Shown in pieces: positions 23,701 through 33,289 of a DNA stretch of 36,690 nt (positions within the stretch are counted from its first letter, which is position 1; each line of letters opens with the position of its first letter). The DNA is taken from the NCBI GenBank assembly GCA_002633005.1, contig NMRA01000542.1:188001-224690 (forward strand). Direction: 5' to 3'. The position numbers were made by a program, and so were the translations under genes. The DNA comes from Phoronis australis (lineage: Eukaryota > Phoronida > Phoronidae). The notes under the pieces are model-generated. The model searched no databases. It was not told the origin of the DNA and was given only the letters and a program-made list of their open reading frames with translations.

Positions 23701-24515
23701 GTAGGCCAAACCACTTGGACGCTCGAAATTAAAATCCACGGACAGGAGAGATTTCACGTTCACTCCTCAGGGGAAGTTCAGAGCCATGCCCCCAGCCTGG
23801 GCGCATCAACTCCCAGACAAGAGATCTGACCGACCTAAGGGCCAGGCAGTGCACTTGATCCGTAAAAGGAAGAGGACTGAGACTGGAGTGATATCGCTTA
23901 TCTATGGGCAATTGCTTCTTTGTCTAACACTTTGGACGTTCCACTCTAATTGCCATTGGATTTTTCTACACATAAACGTGTATCTAGATGGCAATATGAA
24001 CCACAAGCACTTCAGACATGACACATGCACAATTACCTTGGTTGTTTTGTGTCTTGAATGCGGTAGGTAAACTGAAATCCAGGCACAACAATTTTTTTAT
24101 TATCCTCTTCAATGCACAACTCGTTCATGGGACAAGGAACCTTCCTCAGAAAATCTTCCTCCCCGTCTGGACGACACTTTTCATCCCACGCAGCAGTGTC
24201 AATTTTTAAGAACATCTTATGGCATGCTTTAGTCCTTGGGGTAACTTTTCTGTGGCTGTAAAATTCTAGAAAATATTCACTGTCTGTGACCACGAATGTG
24301 CCAGGAAAGGTGCCGTTCACAGCTGAGGATGTAATGTTTCCATAGATATAACCTTGCGTGTCGGTCGGTTGTTTGGAGTCGGCTTTTTGGAAGCCAAACT
24401 TGGCGAGAAAAAACATGAAATCGTCTGAATTCCATGTTCCTTCTAAGTGTAAACCGTGAATGGAAGACACAAAACAGTGCACGACTACCACTATTAAGAA
24501 GCAGCTATCCATCAT
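14786..24515 (-). CDS. GPR180/TMEM145-like seven-transmembrane protein (GOST family), complete
   Basis: Exons in transcript order: 24515-24037, 22101-21552, 20684-20429, 20060-19929 and 14967-14786 (TAG stop). All are GT-AG with consistent phases, giving 532 residues. An in-frame TAG precedes the ATG. Residues 1-21 are a signal peptide (MMDSCFLIVVVVHCF). A Cys-containing luminal domain of about 195 residues follows, with NGTF-type glycosylation sites and RFWFVSMVAC (compare RWWYIALSKC in TMEM145). Seven helices lie at about 221-245, 248-272, 288-309, 322-343, 357-380, 393-417 and 430-447. FYLHFGAGFLVWFIYLP matches the GPR180 helix FYITFAKGCILWFL. The family (PF10192; GOST proteins with a GOLD-like luminal domain) sits in the secretory pathway or plasma membrane; ligand and coupling are unsettled. 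The 85-residue tail ends in an acidic stretch (DEDEDEEDDVY). The last exon lies about 5 kb from exon 4, but its phase (A + AC) fits. Whether it is nearer GPR180 or TMEM145 is not decided. Confidence 0.88.
15595..16520. repeat. Degenerate repeat modules sharing TGTCACTAGGAGGCRCYACA
   Basis: Related strings occur at about 15598 (GACCACTAGGAGGCATCA, then TTGTCCAA), 15743 (TTGTCACTAGG, then CAACAGTAG), 15868 (CTGTCACTATGAGGCACTAC, then CTGTCCAAA) and 16478 (ATGTCACTAGGAGGCGCCAC, then TTGTCCAAA). GTTTGCTTCATAGGACCATC near 16040 resembles TCAGCTTCATAGGAACACAT near 16550. The last part carries a 116-codon minus-strand open frame (16383-16733) that I regard as a by-product. This is probably a decayed interspersed or tandem repeat family. 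A fainter relative, GGCCACTAGATGGCAC, lies near 19257. Confidence 0.6.
17345..17657 (+). pseudogene. Isolated open frame of unknown origin, possibly a retroelement remnant
   Basis: About 100 codons are open after an in-frame TGA and end with TAA at 17655-17657. The frame lacks an early ATG. The translation contains GYWLNTIFTRLDIFFGKLHN and WEHITSTIKYSRMLLPQSK. It is followed by a microsatellite and then AATAAAAAAG near 17849, as at the 3' end of a polyadenylated insertion. It lies antisense to the GPR180-like host gene. I do not recognise the protein, so a retroelement origin is only a guess. Confidence 0.25.
17727..17808. repeat. Compound GT/GC/CTGT microsatellite
   Basis: (TG)n with GCGTGCGTGCGCG interruptions, followed by five TCTG units and further TG/TC. 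It yields spurious Cys/Val frames on the plus strand and His/Thr frames on the minus strand. Confidence 0.95.
19578..19646 (-). ncRNA. Strong intronic hairpin, possible small-RNA precursor or foldback relic
   Basis: Arms 19578-19609 and 19615-19646 (32 bases each) are inverted around a 5-base loop and differ at six positions. Read on the minus strand, the sense of the GPR180-like intron, four of the six become G-U wobbles, leaving only two mismatches (30 of 32 paired). On the plus strand five of the six stay unpaired. The 5' arm on the minus strand begins TGGCAGATGGAATATTTGGT. The size is near that of a compact pre-miRNA, but the 5-base loop is short and no expression data are available. A decayed palindromic transposon is the main alternative. 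Confidence 0.35.
21076..21240. repeat. 55-bp tandem repeat, three copies
   Basis: Copies start CACTAAACACCYACATATTG at 21076, 21131 and 21186 and end GACACGTCCT. They differ by only a few substitutions. Located in the GPR180-like intron between exons 2 and 3. Confidence 0.93.
22776..22879. repeat. 52-bp tandem duplication
   Basis: Two copies of GTTCTTCAAACTAAAAAGAT (continuing ATCAGTTATCAATCATACAA) start at 22776 and 22828 and differ by two bases near the end. Located in intron 1 of the GPR180-like gene. Confidence 0.92.
22985..23225. repeat. Old interspersed repeat, copy 2 (related to 14490-14715)
   Basis: Holds CATGACAGGAAAACGGTATT (continuing TTGTCT) and CTTGTATTG, in the same orientation and spacing as the copy at 14490-14715. 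No coding content. Confidence 0.55.
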
Positions 24516-24751
24516 AAAAGGACAAACATGCTAAGTTTAAGTTTGACAGCTACGCCGACACTCCTACAGCTGTTTAGAACTCCATCTTGAATGAATCACG
24601 TGACTGTTTGATTGACCTATTTTTAAATACATAAATAATTCGTGTGGTACTTTTATTGAGATCGACCAATACAAGACTTTCCGTTTCCTGTCGTCCTATT
24701 TCGTTTTCGTCGAAAGGGGCTTTTAAGTCGGCAACAAACACTATCTTGACT
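24516..24751. promoter_or_regulatory. Divergent promoter between the GPR180-like gene and UBXN1
   Basis: Only 236 bases separate the two start codons, which point away from each other. Within it are TCACGTGAC (24596-24604), an E-box of the USF/TFE (CLEAR) type, and CTCCATCTTGAA (24580-24591), a YY1-like site. A shared bidirectional promoter is inferred. An open frame on the minus strand across this region (24574-24843) lies antisense to UBXN1 exon 1 and is treated as chance. Confidence 0.6.
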
Positions 24752-27700
24752 ATGTCTTCAAAAGACGTCCACACTTTAATGGAAATGGGCTTTCCTGAGA
24801 ATAGAGCGTAAGCGATTCTTGACTTAAACATAGGCAGTACCACTGTCTCAACTGGCAGTGTAGTACTACAGACCGGCTTTGGCTACTTTGTGGCAAAGCA
24901 AACTATTAAAATTTCAAGTTGAACAAAATCAAAATGAAGAAGAGGTGTTCAAATGAAAGCTCTTATTGGATTGAGAATCATTTGCTACTTTTTTGAATTT
25001 TTAAAACGATCGAGGAGTTTTGATGGTATGGCCATTTTTGTTGCTCAAAATGACCCCTTCGGCTTTTCTAATTCTGGAATTAGGAGTCTAAATTCCGGCC
25101 AATACTGTAGAGAGGGTGGTCGCTGTCTGCTGAGTACTGACAATAGAGACAGTGGTAAAAGTTCAGTCCGTCTTGAAAAAGGCTGCCGTCAACCAGTTTC
25201 CACTGAGTTACGACAATGTCTGCTATTCAGTGTAAAGTGTTCCCGATGGTAGCTATTTTGAAGAGTGACCCATTTGCTCCACTTTTACGGTGGTCATCCC
25301 GTTGGCTTGATCTCCAGTCCAATGCGCCAGAAGCTTTTCGGCAAATTATACCTCACACTGATTAAAATAGATTAAGCCATAAGTAGGGTGAGCAAACCAA
25401 TATGGCACACATGCGACAAGAGCGAAATTTTGCCATTTTTCATGATTTTCATTAGGTCATATAGGCAACACGTAGCCCCTCGGTTGGCCATTTAGGGCCT
25501 ACAATACTTCCATTTGCTTTCTGTACTCATTTTGTTACTTGTATTTTAAACGGGCCATGATTGTATTTGGGTTACCGATTTTGAGTTTTCACCTCGTCAA
25601 AAATACATTCCACACTTAAAACAATCATAAAGCACTTACTTTCATCATTGGTTCTTTCTACTTCTATATATATATATCTTCGATGAAGCTTAGTTGTGAG
25701 AATTAAGTTGACTTTGGCGAAGAATTCCAACTCCACTTTTTTGGTTGCCATTAACTTTTTCACCGCGCGCGCCATACTGTAACCACAAAGTATGTCAACT
25801 GAGTCACGTGAGTTAGGCAAATGCTAGCGCGAGACTGAGCAAAGCGCATGACACTAGCACGTGACATTTGCAAAATAGCATGAGACGGTATCAGGTGAAA
25901 TTTGTAAGATTTGTGTCTCTTGGACTTTTTATTCATCAACATGCGTGATTTCACGTAACTTCCTCAAAATGGCACCCGGTAAGAGAAACTCGAGCAAACC
26001 GCGACAGATTTTCATCAATTTGTTCAAATTATCTTGACTAAATTGTATCCAGAGTCATGGTATGTGTTAATTATAACTCCGTGTTCCTATATGTATGGTT
26101 CATTTGATTTTATTTGATGTACTTTGAAATGAGTAACTTTTTGTGGGGATGTACTTTCGCCCCTGTATGCCTGCGGCATCCAGGGCGATGTAATTCCCCA
26201 AATTGTTAGGAAACTAAATGACAGAAAATGAAAAGTGTGCCAGCAAAATATTTTAACTTTCTATTTTCTATTGATTTCCATTAAAACAAATTGGAGCATT
26301 GATGGATATTTTTAAAAATTAAAGTAATGCAAGCAAGCACTTCACTCATTTTTTACTCAGGATAAGATTAGTCGAGTGTTGGCAGCCAGAGATGCGACAT
26401 ACTTCACAAATTTATGATTATATGCATTAAATACCATTCGTCATATGTAAAAACAGGTAAAATTTGGACAATAAACAATCAGGTTAGTATAAAAAGAACC
26501 CAAATGAGAATCAAAAACAACCAAAGTAACAATGCATTTATGTTCACGGTGATGTCAATACGTTTTCAAGGACAACAAGACTGTCATCCAGGAATGGTTC
26601 CTGAACTGACACACAGGAACTCAGGTCGTAGAAATAGACGGGAATAGTCAATGCTTTTCTGATCTCGGCTGAGGTACAAAATTGTGCTCAAAAAGGCTTT
26701 TAGTTTGATAACAGAAATGATGTGAACATTATGCCATGTTACATATTACTTAATTTGGTATGTATTTTTAAGTTTTTGAACTAGATAATGACTTTAAAGG
26801 TCCATGCTGACTTCTTCAGAGTTCAAGCTTATCTGGAACGTGATTGGTCAATTGTTTAAACACATGACTGTGGCTAGCTTCAAAGTCAATGAGACAATCA
26901 AAGCAATAGATGAGATGGGTTGGTGGGTGAGAGCTGACTTCTAAGTTTCACTAACGGTCAGAATCTGCCACTGTTTTGGCACTTAAATCCTACAAATAGA
27001 ATGAAAAGATAACAACCTGGCAGGAAACAAAACAATTTGAAGTAGATATTCTTGAGCTGCATAACGGCTGTTGGAATAACACACACCATATCATCACCGT
27101 TACACCTTTCTTAATGCACAATTCTTGAGCACATTGTTGATTAAAATAAGCTTTACCTGACAACGTGGTTTTTTGTCTGGTAAAATGGCGGCTTGGAAAC
27201 TCAGACAAAGGTGTGTCAAGAATGGTGTGTTGTGATTGGTCAGTTAAGCCATCAGTCAAAATCCTGGCGATGGGTCAGTTCTCTACATGGAAAGGTTCCG
27301 GTTTATGGAGAACCTATGGGATGACTACGGTCTACAGCGGCCAGTTGACACTGTGGTACTGTCTAGGCTTAAACAGTGATAAATGCTGATAGTCTGGTGT
27401 GTTTGCTAATTATAATGCCTTGTTTGTTTATACCATATTATAAACTGCCCAAGTTTTATCATTAACTGATTTTTTTTACAGGGAAAAGGCTCTCTTCAAG
27501 ACCAATTACAAAGGAATACAGGATGCGATGGAATGGTAAGACTTTGTCATTATTTTGAAAATTACTGAAATTCAAAAGACATTGTAGGTGTCCTTCAAGT
27601 AACCATAAACATTTCATCCGATGCAGCTTGTTAACATTGTGACTTGAGGCACCATTTTTAAAGAACTAATTCCAGCAATACTAAGCATTTAGTTAGCTTT

Positions 27701-30700
27701 AAAACAAAACAATAGTATTTGAGAATGATCCTTTCCTTGTGTTGCTGATTTTGTTGATTTCGTGTGTTTTGAATTTCATCCTTTGTTAAATTTCCGCACA
27801 TCAATCCTTTAGGCTATTTGCCCATGCAGATGACCCGGATATTGATGACCCATTTGAAGCTCCCAAGGGAAATGTTTTGGGATCTAACCCTACTGAAACT
27901 ACATCAGGTATTGTTTTCACCATGTGTTACACATGCAAGCAAATAGAAACCCATCCACTTTTTGAGTGCACTAGACTTGAAAACGTGATGATACCCCTTA
28001 AGTGTGCATGGGTCTTATGTGTTTTGTGCATTTACCATAGCCTTGTGCTTTGTGTTATTCACTACTATACCTACTGTAAACTTTTTAGAGCTCAAGCTGG
28101 TGACTTTTCATTTTGTGTTGTGTTTACACGATTTTCAACATTAGTTGTGTCACAAATTTAAATGTGTTACGAGTTTTTGTAATATGTCAGACGAAGTGAA
28201 ATTTGTACTGATCACAGGTCACTCTTTGCTTTGCTGTGTCAATTTAATAATTGTTAATGTGAGAATTATTAATGGATTTTACTTGTGTTGACCAAGTACT
28301 TGTGTATACCCTAAGCTTACACATCCATTGCACTTGAGAATAAGTGCAATGTGAGTTATGGAGCAAGAGCCCATACTCACACCCAGTTCTGTGTAATGGG
28401 ATTTGAACCCATGACCCATGACCTTTAGATTGGGAGGTGGCCACTGTGCAACTAGGCCTCACTCCATCAAACATGAAGATTTGTTCACTCAGTGGCTTGA
28501 AAATTGAGCTGTCTCCAACACACGCATTGATTCAATGCTCAAACCTTGCAATAGTTTTTAGATGTATTTTGATGATTTCTAAGTTATGATAATCTAATGT
28601 GGAGTTATGATGATTGGCATAGCTAATTACGAATGGTGTTAACAAGTGCCATACCTTTTAGCACAAAATCAGTGTAGTGGCATCTGTGATTGGTAAAACT
28701 TTTATGTCCGCTTTCTTTTAGACCTGTCTCTTAATATATCCAACTCTGACAGTGTAAATACTGCGACACCTATGGAGGAAGCAAGTCAAGACAAACAGAC
28801 GGAGAGTAAACCAGACACTGTTGCACAGGAAGCTAAATCATATAAATGTGACGAGTGAGGACTGTCTACAGTTTTTATTTATATGGTTGAAGAAAATTTA
28901 AGTTTTAATTTTTTAAGTAATGTCTGAAACATTGCCCTCAACTGAAATGTGATATTTTCATTGTACAAAAATGTTTAGCTTTTGAAAAAACCACAAACAA
29001 CTTTAAAAGTGGCCTCAACTTGTTCTTTATTCAGTTTAGAATTGTTTTTCAGACTTGGGAAGAATTGACAATTTGTCATTGCTTGTTGTCAGGTTCAATA
29101 AGTCGACCTTGACAGATGGTTATTTCTCGTCAGAAAGCAGTTTGGCTGTCTCAAGGCGTACTGACTGAATGTCATACGATCATCATTACATAACGAATGA
29201 ATTGAAGGCCGCTGTAGGCCAGTTTGTAAAAATAGTCAATTTGCCTCCTTTTCTCCCCGCCTCATTTTTGTTACCAAAATCTATTGTATTTACCACAAAA
29301 AAATTCTTTTGCCATCTATCAAATAAATATTTTGAGTTACAGACAAATCTTTGCAGTTGGCCATTTGTGGGGAATTATTTTTACATGTTCACATTCAAAC
29401 AAGGAAAGTGCTGTGTCCAGTGTTGAACACTTTCATGTTTATGTAATTATTGTTCTTCTTTTATTTAAAGGTGTGGTAAGCTCTTAAAGGATGCGGACGC
29501 TCTACAGTTTCATGCAGCTAAGACTGGCCACTCGGCGTTTTCAGAGTCCTCCGAAGAAGTAAAACCACTGACAGCTGAGGAGAAGAAGGCTCAACTTGAC
29601 AAGTAAATAGAGAATATGACACTATGGCTGTCATTACAGAATTCTTGTCATTGCTCTTCTGATAGTCATCTTGGAACCTCATTGATTGGATATTAGACAT
29701 CATAGCATTACTATTTGAACTACGGGGTTCTTCCATTATCATATCTTTTAAAAAAACAACTCTTTTCTGTTATAATAGGTTCGTCCCCTCCAAGCATAAT
29801 GATAATTACACACAACACCACCCTTCTGCTACCATGGTGTTCATTATTTTATGTTAAAGCGTCAAACCTGCCTTCCATCATGAAAACCAACTTTTGATTT
29901 AGTTATGAAATCCGTCTCAAATTGCTCCTTAGTCAAATGTGAAGTAATTTCAGGGCTTTGAAAGTAATGCCAGGTTATTATTAACAAGTTGAGTTTCTAC
30001 GAGCTGGTATGTCATGGTGTGTCATTTTATGATCCAAGCATGGTCTTGAAAAATAACAAACTGTCAGTTCTTTGCAAACCTGGAAAACACTTCTCATCTG
30101 AGTAAGGAACAAGTTGAGATCTTCTGCTTCTGCGTTACCGTGATGGGTAGAAGGTGTACATGTCTGGTTCTCCTCTGCAGGATGGGTGATACAGGTACAG
30201 AAGGTCTGCCTACTGTCCTAAACCAACATGCTCAGTCTTCGTTGAGATCAATTTTATAGCAATAACGAATCTAAATCAAAATTCGTTTCTTGGATGGAAT
30301 GCGGCTTTTATAGCCACTTTAAAATTTATTGTTATGTTGCTGTTCTTATAACTATCATTAAAATCTCTTGGTCTATTTACACTGGCTTCTTGTCTACTTA
30401 CATTGTCACGACGTTTCGGTCGGTCTTTTCTCCGGCCATCGTCAGGTGTTCCCGCGTTCTTAGAAGAACGAGAACGGATATTTGGTACACTCATCATGGT
30501 GTGATTTTTTATTATATATTGTCCGAGAAAGGATGATAAGTGTACCAAATATCCATGCTCGTTCTTCTAAGAACGCAGGAACACTAACGATGGCTAGAGA
30601 ATAGACAGACCGAATTGTCGTGACAATGTAAATTGACAAGAGGTCGGTGTAAATAAACCAAGAGATTTTAATAATAGTTGTAACATGCCACCACCTCAGA

Positions 30701-33289
30701 GCTCGCCCTAGCCGCCATGTTTCTTTTGTCTCTAAGTCCATTGTTTAATTACCGGTAAGATTCCCTCATTTATTGTAGCCTTAGCACATCTCTAGCATTG
30801 TTAACCTATTGTAATCACACGTCACTTGTTAGCGACCTAGTATTTACCCCGTCTCTGTTCTTTCAGGTTACGATCATTCGTAGTTTGCTGTAACAAATAA
30901 ACAGTGAAGAAATACTTGCGAGTTATTTTCTAATTGCCATTCTTATGTTGTCAAGGATTTTCCTTTGTACTGTTAGTTGCAATGGCGGCATCAGGAAATT
31001 GGCAGACTGGACAGATATGGTCAGATGTCCATGGGTATGGAAATGTATCCCTCCTTCCTTACTGTCTTCAATCATAAGTGCTTAACACTTCGAAAACTGA
31101 CTCTAGGAGAGTTCTGTTCATCACTGTGCTGTTAGAATGCATCAGTTGTGTTTGATTCCAACTGTTGTATGTTTTTGAAGTTTGTAGTCAGTTGATTTTC
31201 GTGCTTCTAGGCTGCAAGGCATGCTAAAACAGCGTCGCCTTGAAAAAGAGCAGGAGGAGAGGAAGGCAGAGTTAGACAGGGAAAAGTCAAGACGAGTGAT
31301 GGGCAAAGAGTTAGTCAGTGCTAAAACCAAGTATGGCAACCGTAATCTTTGTATTCATGCAATGCATATTGATGAGAAACTGATTTAGCAAATATCTCAT
31401 AGACTCAAATATTGAACTCCTAGGAACTATTGCAAGAAACCTTATTAATTCAACTATTGAACTCCTTGCAAGCATTGGAAGAAACCTAGTTGCATGGTAG
31501 TTCTCGGTAGCTAAACATAGTCCTTGCAACTGTGGTTACAGTTAACAATATGCCACTGAAGTCAAATTTACGAACGGTAGATGTTTTAAATGATTTAGAT
31601 TATTTTGTAGAAACTAACAGTTAATCTAGGTCTGTTGTTTTTGAGTTTTGATAGATTTTCCCATATCCTGTGTCTGTGGTAACACCCTAAAGGAACTTAC
31701 TTTACGTGTACTAGTAAATTAACAATAAATTCTTTATTGACCCGTTATGGCTACATCAATAGAGTATTTGAGTGAATTTGTTCAGTTGTGTCAGTGTTAA
31801 AATTTCTTAGTAGATTTTCGGAGGTTAGTCAGACTTTCTCATTGGTTCACTTGATATTCTGCTTGATTGCAGGGTCATTTGGATCAGGTTGTTCTAGTGA
31901 ATAATGTTTCCATTGGGATGATTGTTGGCTAAAGCAAATAAGTTTGTTTTATGTAATTATCTGCAATAAATCTTAATTATTCATCAACCTGTTACTTGAG
32001 CTTACCATGAATATAGAAATATTTTCTATTTTCTGTTTCAGACTTCAAGAAGAGGAAATGAGAAGAATTGCTGAGCAGAAGCGAAGAGAGAAAATGGAGG
32101 AAAAGCTAGCCAAGTGTGAACTCTTTCCTTTCATTTATTCGTGAAGTGGAGAGGCCTTCTAATATGTATTATCCTTCTTCTTAGGGATTTTCATTGAAAA
32201 TATTTTTGCCGTAATTTCTCCGTTTTGGAAAAATGAGCTTTGTTCAGATTAAATTGAATTTTCCATGGCCAGATGTAATGGCAACTGTGACTCAAATTTA
32301 TTTTGTTCCTAGGTTTGAAAGTATGCCTTTACCATTTTGAAAATTTACTGATAAAAGCAAAACACGGGTGGTCGGTAGCCAATCAGTGGGTGTTTAAAGA
32401 TAATTTTGCTTAGTTTGGTGTTGGCGTTTACATGAGTGTGAGTGATTTCTCGAAGGTTTGAAAATATCCAAAAAAATTATTTTTGATGTTGCTCACAAAA
32501 ATACAGAAACACCTCAAAAATACTTGGCTGAAAGTTGCTAGAAAAAATGAAGTTGTAATTTCTGGATAGTCATCTCTGGTGATGTGACACATCAATGTAA
32601 TATTGTAAAATTTACCTTCAGATCAAACTTAATCTAGAAGACACCCATCTATGACACATGTGACATGTATAGTCTGTCTGATTTCTTTGTTTCGATTGTA
32701 AAGTTTTGATATTATATGTGTGTCCAACGAAGTATCATTCAGTAGTAGTGCGATAAACATTGTGTTGCATTTCCTCTAAAAACATGGCTTTGCATGCGTG
32801 CTTATTTTTAAGTGTGAAATGTTTTGTTTTTAACTTAGGCAAAAAGTGAGAGAACAGATCGAAAAAGACAAAAGAGACAGAGCATTGAAGGTACTGCGCA
32901 TGTAGAACATTTTCTTCTTTCTTGTCTGTCCTTCCAGTCCCTACTAGGATAAACAACCCACAATTATCGTACATTCATGTATTTAGGTCCATATACCTTT
33001 AAGTGAAATAATGTTTTTCTAATAAAATTTTTTCACTGAATAATGTTTGCATGCCCCTCAGCTATGGGGTGGCACGCTTGTGTTTCTTGTTCAATATTAA
33101 TGCTTTTTATTTAATAAGTGACTCAAAAAGTAAGTGAACATTCGGTGTAAATGAACTTTATACTGTTTCTCTTAGTTTGGCAAAAAGTCAAGTGAACCTG
33201 CACCAGCTGCTGCTCCCACCGCTGTCTCATCTCAGGTAGCGCCATCTGGCGGGGCTCAGACAAAAGAATATAATAACTGCAGGCTACAG
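24752..33289 (+). CDS. UBXN1: UBXN1-like p97/ubiquitin adaptor, nine exons, UBX domain beyond window
   Basis: Exons: 24752-24807, 27482-27535, 27813-27907, 28722-28854, 29471-29602, 31211-31330, 32042-32113, 32839-32890 and 33176-33289. All are GT-AG and in phase, giving 828 bases (276 residues). Residues 1-40 are a UBA domain (MSSKDVHTLMEMGFPENRA, then DAMEWLFAHADDPDIDDPFE, as in human UBXN1). A C2H2 zinc finger has C111, C114, H127 and H133 (YKCDECGKLL to KTGHSAF; C-x2-C-x12-H-x5-H). About residues 145-245 are a charged coiled coil (KPLTAEEKKAQLDK to REQIEKDKRDRALKFGKK). An Ala/Pro linker then leads to KEYNNCRLQ, the first strand of the UBX domain (human KREYDQCRIQ). From family knowledge, UBXN1 binds ubiquitin via UBA and p97/VCP via UBX. 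The zinc finger is absent from the human protein as I recall it. The remaining UBX exons should lie right of 36690. Confidence 0.93.
25640..25775 (-). CDS. Candidate first coding exon of an unknown gene, antisense within UBXN1 intron 1
   Basis: ATG at 25775 in a GCGCGC context opens a frame of 45 codons (MARAVKKLMATKKVELEFFA, with FAKVNLILTTKLHRRYIY and EVERTNDE). It is followed by an excellent donor, GAAA|GTAAGTGC, at 25639. Two CACGTG boxes lie 30-90 bases upstream. The protein is basic and not recognised. The next exon would have to be found downstream on the minus strand, where I could not identify one. It may be a real nested gene, a non-coding first exon or chance. Confidence 0.3.
25805..25863. 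promoter_or_regulatory. Paired CACGTG E-boxes in UBXN1 intron 1
   Basis: GTCACGTGAG at 25803-25812 and GCACGTGAC at 25857-25865 sit between the minus-strand ATG (25775) and a plus-strand ATGGCACCCG|GTAAGA (25969-25980). They resemble the CACGTGAC box of the main divergent promoter at 24596, suggesting a second, internal bidirectional promoter. Confidence 0.35.
25969..25978 (+). CDS. Candidate alternative start codon with splice donor, plus strand
   Basis: ATGGCACCCG is followed directly by GTAAGAG, a strong donor. This three-codon exon has phase 1. UBXN1 exon 2 (27482) accepts phase 2 and would not stay in frame, so it would not simply replace UBXN1 exon 1. It could belong to another transcript. 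Unspliced, the frame runs about 23 codons. Confidence 0.2.
26145..26199. repeat. Imperfect hairpin with ATGCC-TGC-GGCAT centre
   Basis: GGGGATGTACTTTCGCCCC leads to a centre of TATGCCTGCGGCAT and then AGGGCGATGTAATTCCCC. The arms of 25-27 bases are mostly complementary. It is GC-rich within AT-rich intron DNA and may be a short palindromic repeat insertion. Function unknown. Confidence 0.7.
28310..28470 (-). repeat. tRNA-derived SINE (or degraded tRNA-like sequence)
   Basis: On the minus strand a tRNA-like head contains a box-A-like TAGTTGCACAGTGG, then CCTCCCAATCTAAAGGTCAT and the box-B-like GGGTTCAAATCCC. The string CATGGGT is duplicated just before box B, which would spoil a functional tRNA fold. 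A non-tRNA body follows, including the perfect 10-bp hairpin CATTGCACTT/AAGTGCAATG near 28324-28349. This is the architecture of tRNA-SINEs. It lies in UBXN1 intron 3, antisense. Confidence 0.7.
29870..30310. repeat. Interspersed repeat, copy 2 (related to 7050-7390), interrupted by an insertion
   Basis: Same family and orientation as 7050-7390. Relative to that copy it carries a 120-bp insert (30121-30240) flanked by the 8-bp direct repeat GTTGAGAT (30113-30120 and 30241-30248). The empty site in copy 1 reads CTTGAGACCAATTTTAT. Located in UBXN1 intron 5. Confidence 0.65.
30351..30679. repeat. Long inverted-repeat (foldback) element, arms about 146 bp
   Basis: Arms 30351-30496 and 30533-30679 are complementary with scattered mismatches around a 36-bp AT-rich loop. 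Shared strings include TTAAAATCTCTTGG, ACATTGTCACGAC, GCGTTCTTAGAAGAACGAG and GATATTTGGTACAC. A second copy lies at 34773-35060, with its left arm cut by the N gap. Located in UBXN1 intron 5. It could be a non-autonomous foldback transposon; termini and target duplication are not clear. Confidence 0.85.

Larger units (their letters stand above)
24808..27481. other. UBXN1 intron 1, with an internal CpG/E-box-rich region
   Basis: At 2.67 kb this is the longest intron of the gene. It holds a GC-richer patch (25030-25350) with short open frames on both strands, the divergent exon candidates at 25640-25978, and the hairpin at 26145-26199. Otherwise AT-rich and featureless. Confidence 0.6.

Noticed and set aside
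24574-24843. 89-codon minus-strand frame over UBXN1 exon 1 and the divergent promoter
   Set aside because: It is antisense to a well-supported conserved exon, begins at a non-ATG-like position, and resembles no known family.
24953-25252. 99-codon plus-strand frame and an opposing minus-strand frame (SLQYWPEFRLLIPELEKPKG)
   Set aside because: The patch is GC-richer and the minus frame looks protein-like, but it lacks splice sites, a start or a recognisable family. It is too weak to annotate.
28371-28460. Functional tRNA gene on the minus strand
   Set aside because: A- and B-box-like strings are present, but a 7-base duplication before box B and the lack of a matching acceptor stem point to a SINE head.
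30276-30741. Overlapping open frames on both strands with related translations
   Set aside because: The inverted repeat makes the two strands resemble each other. None of these frames has features of a protein.
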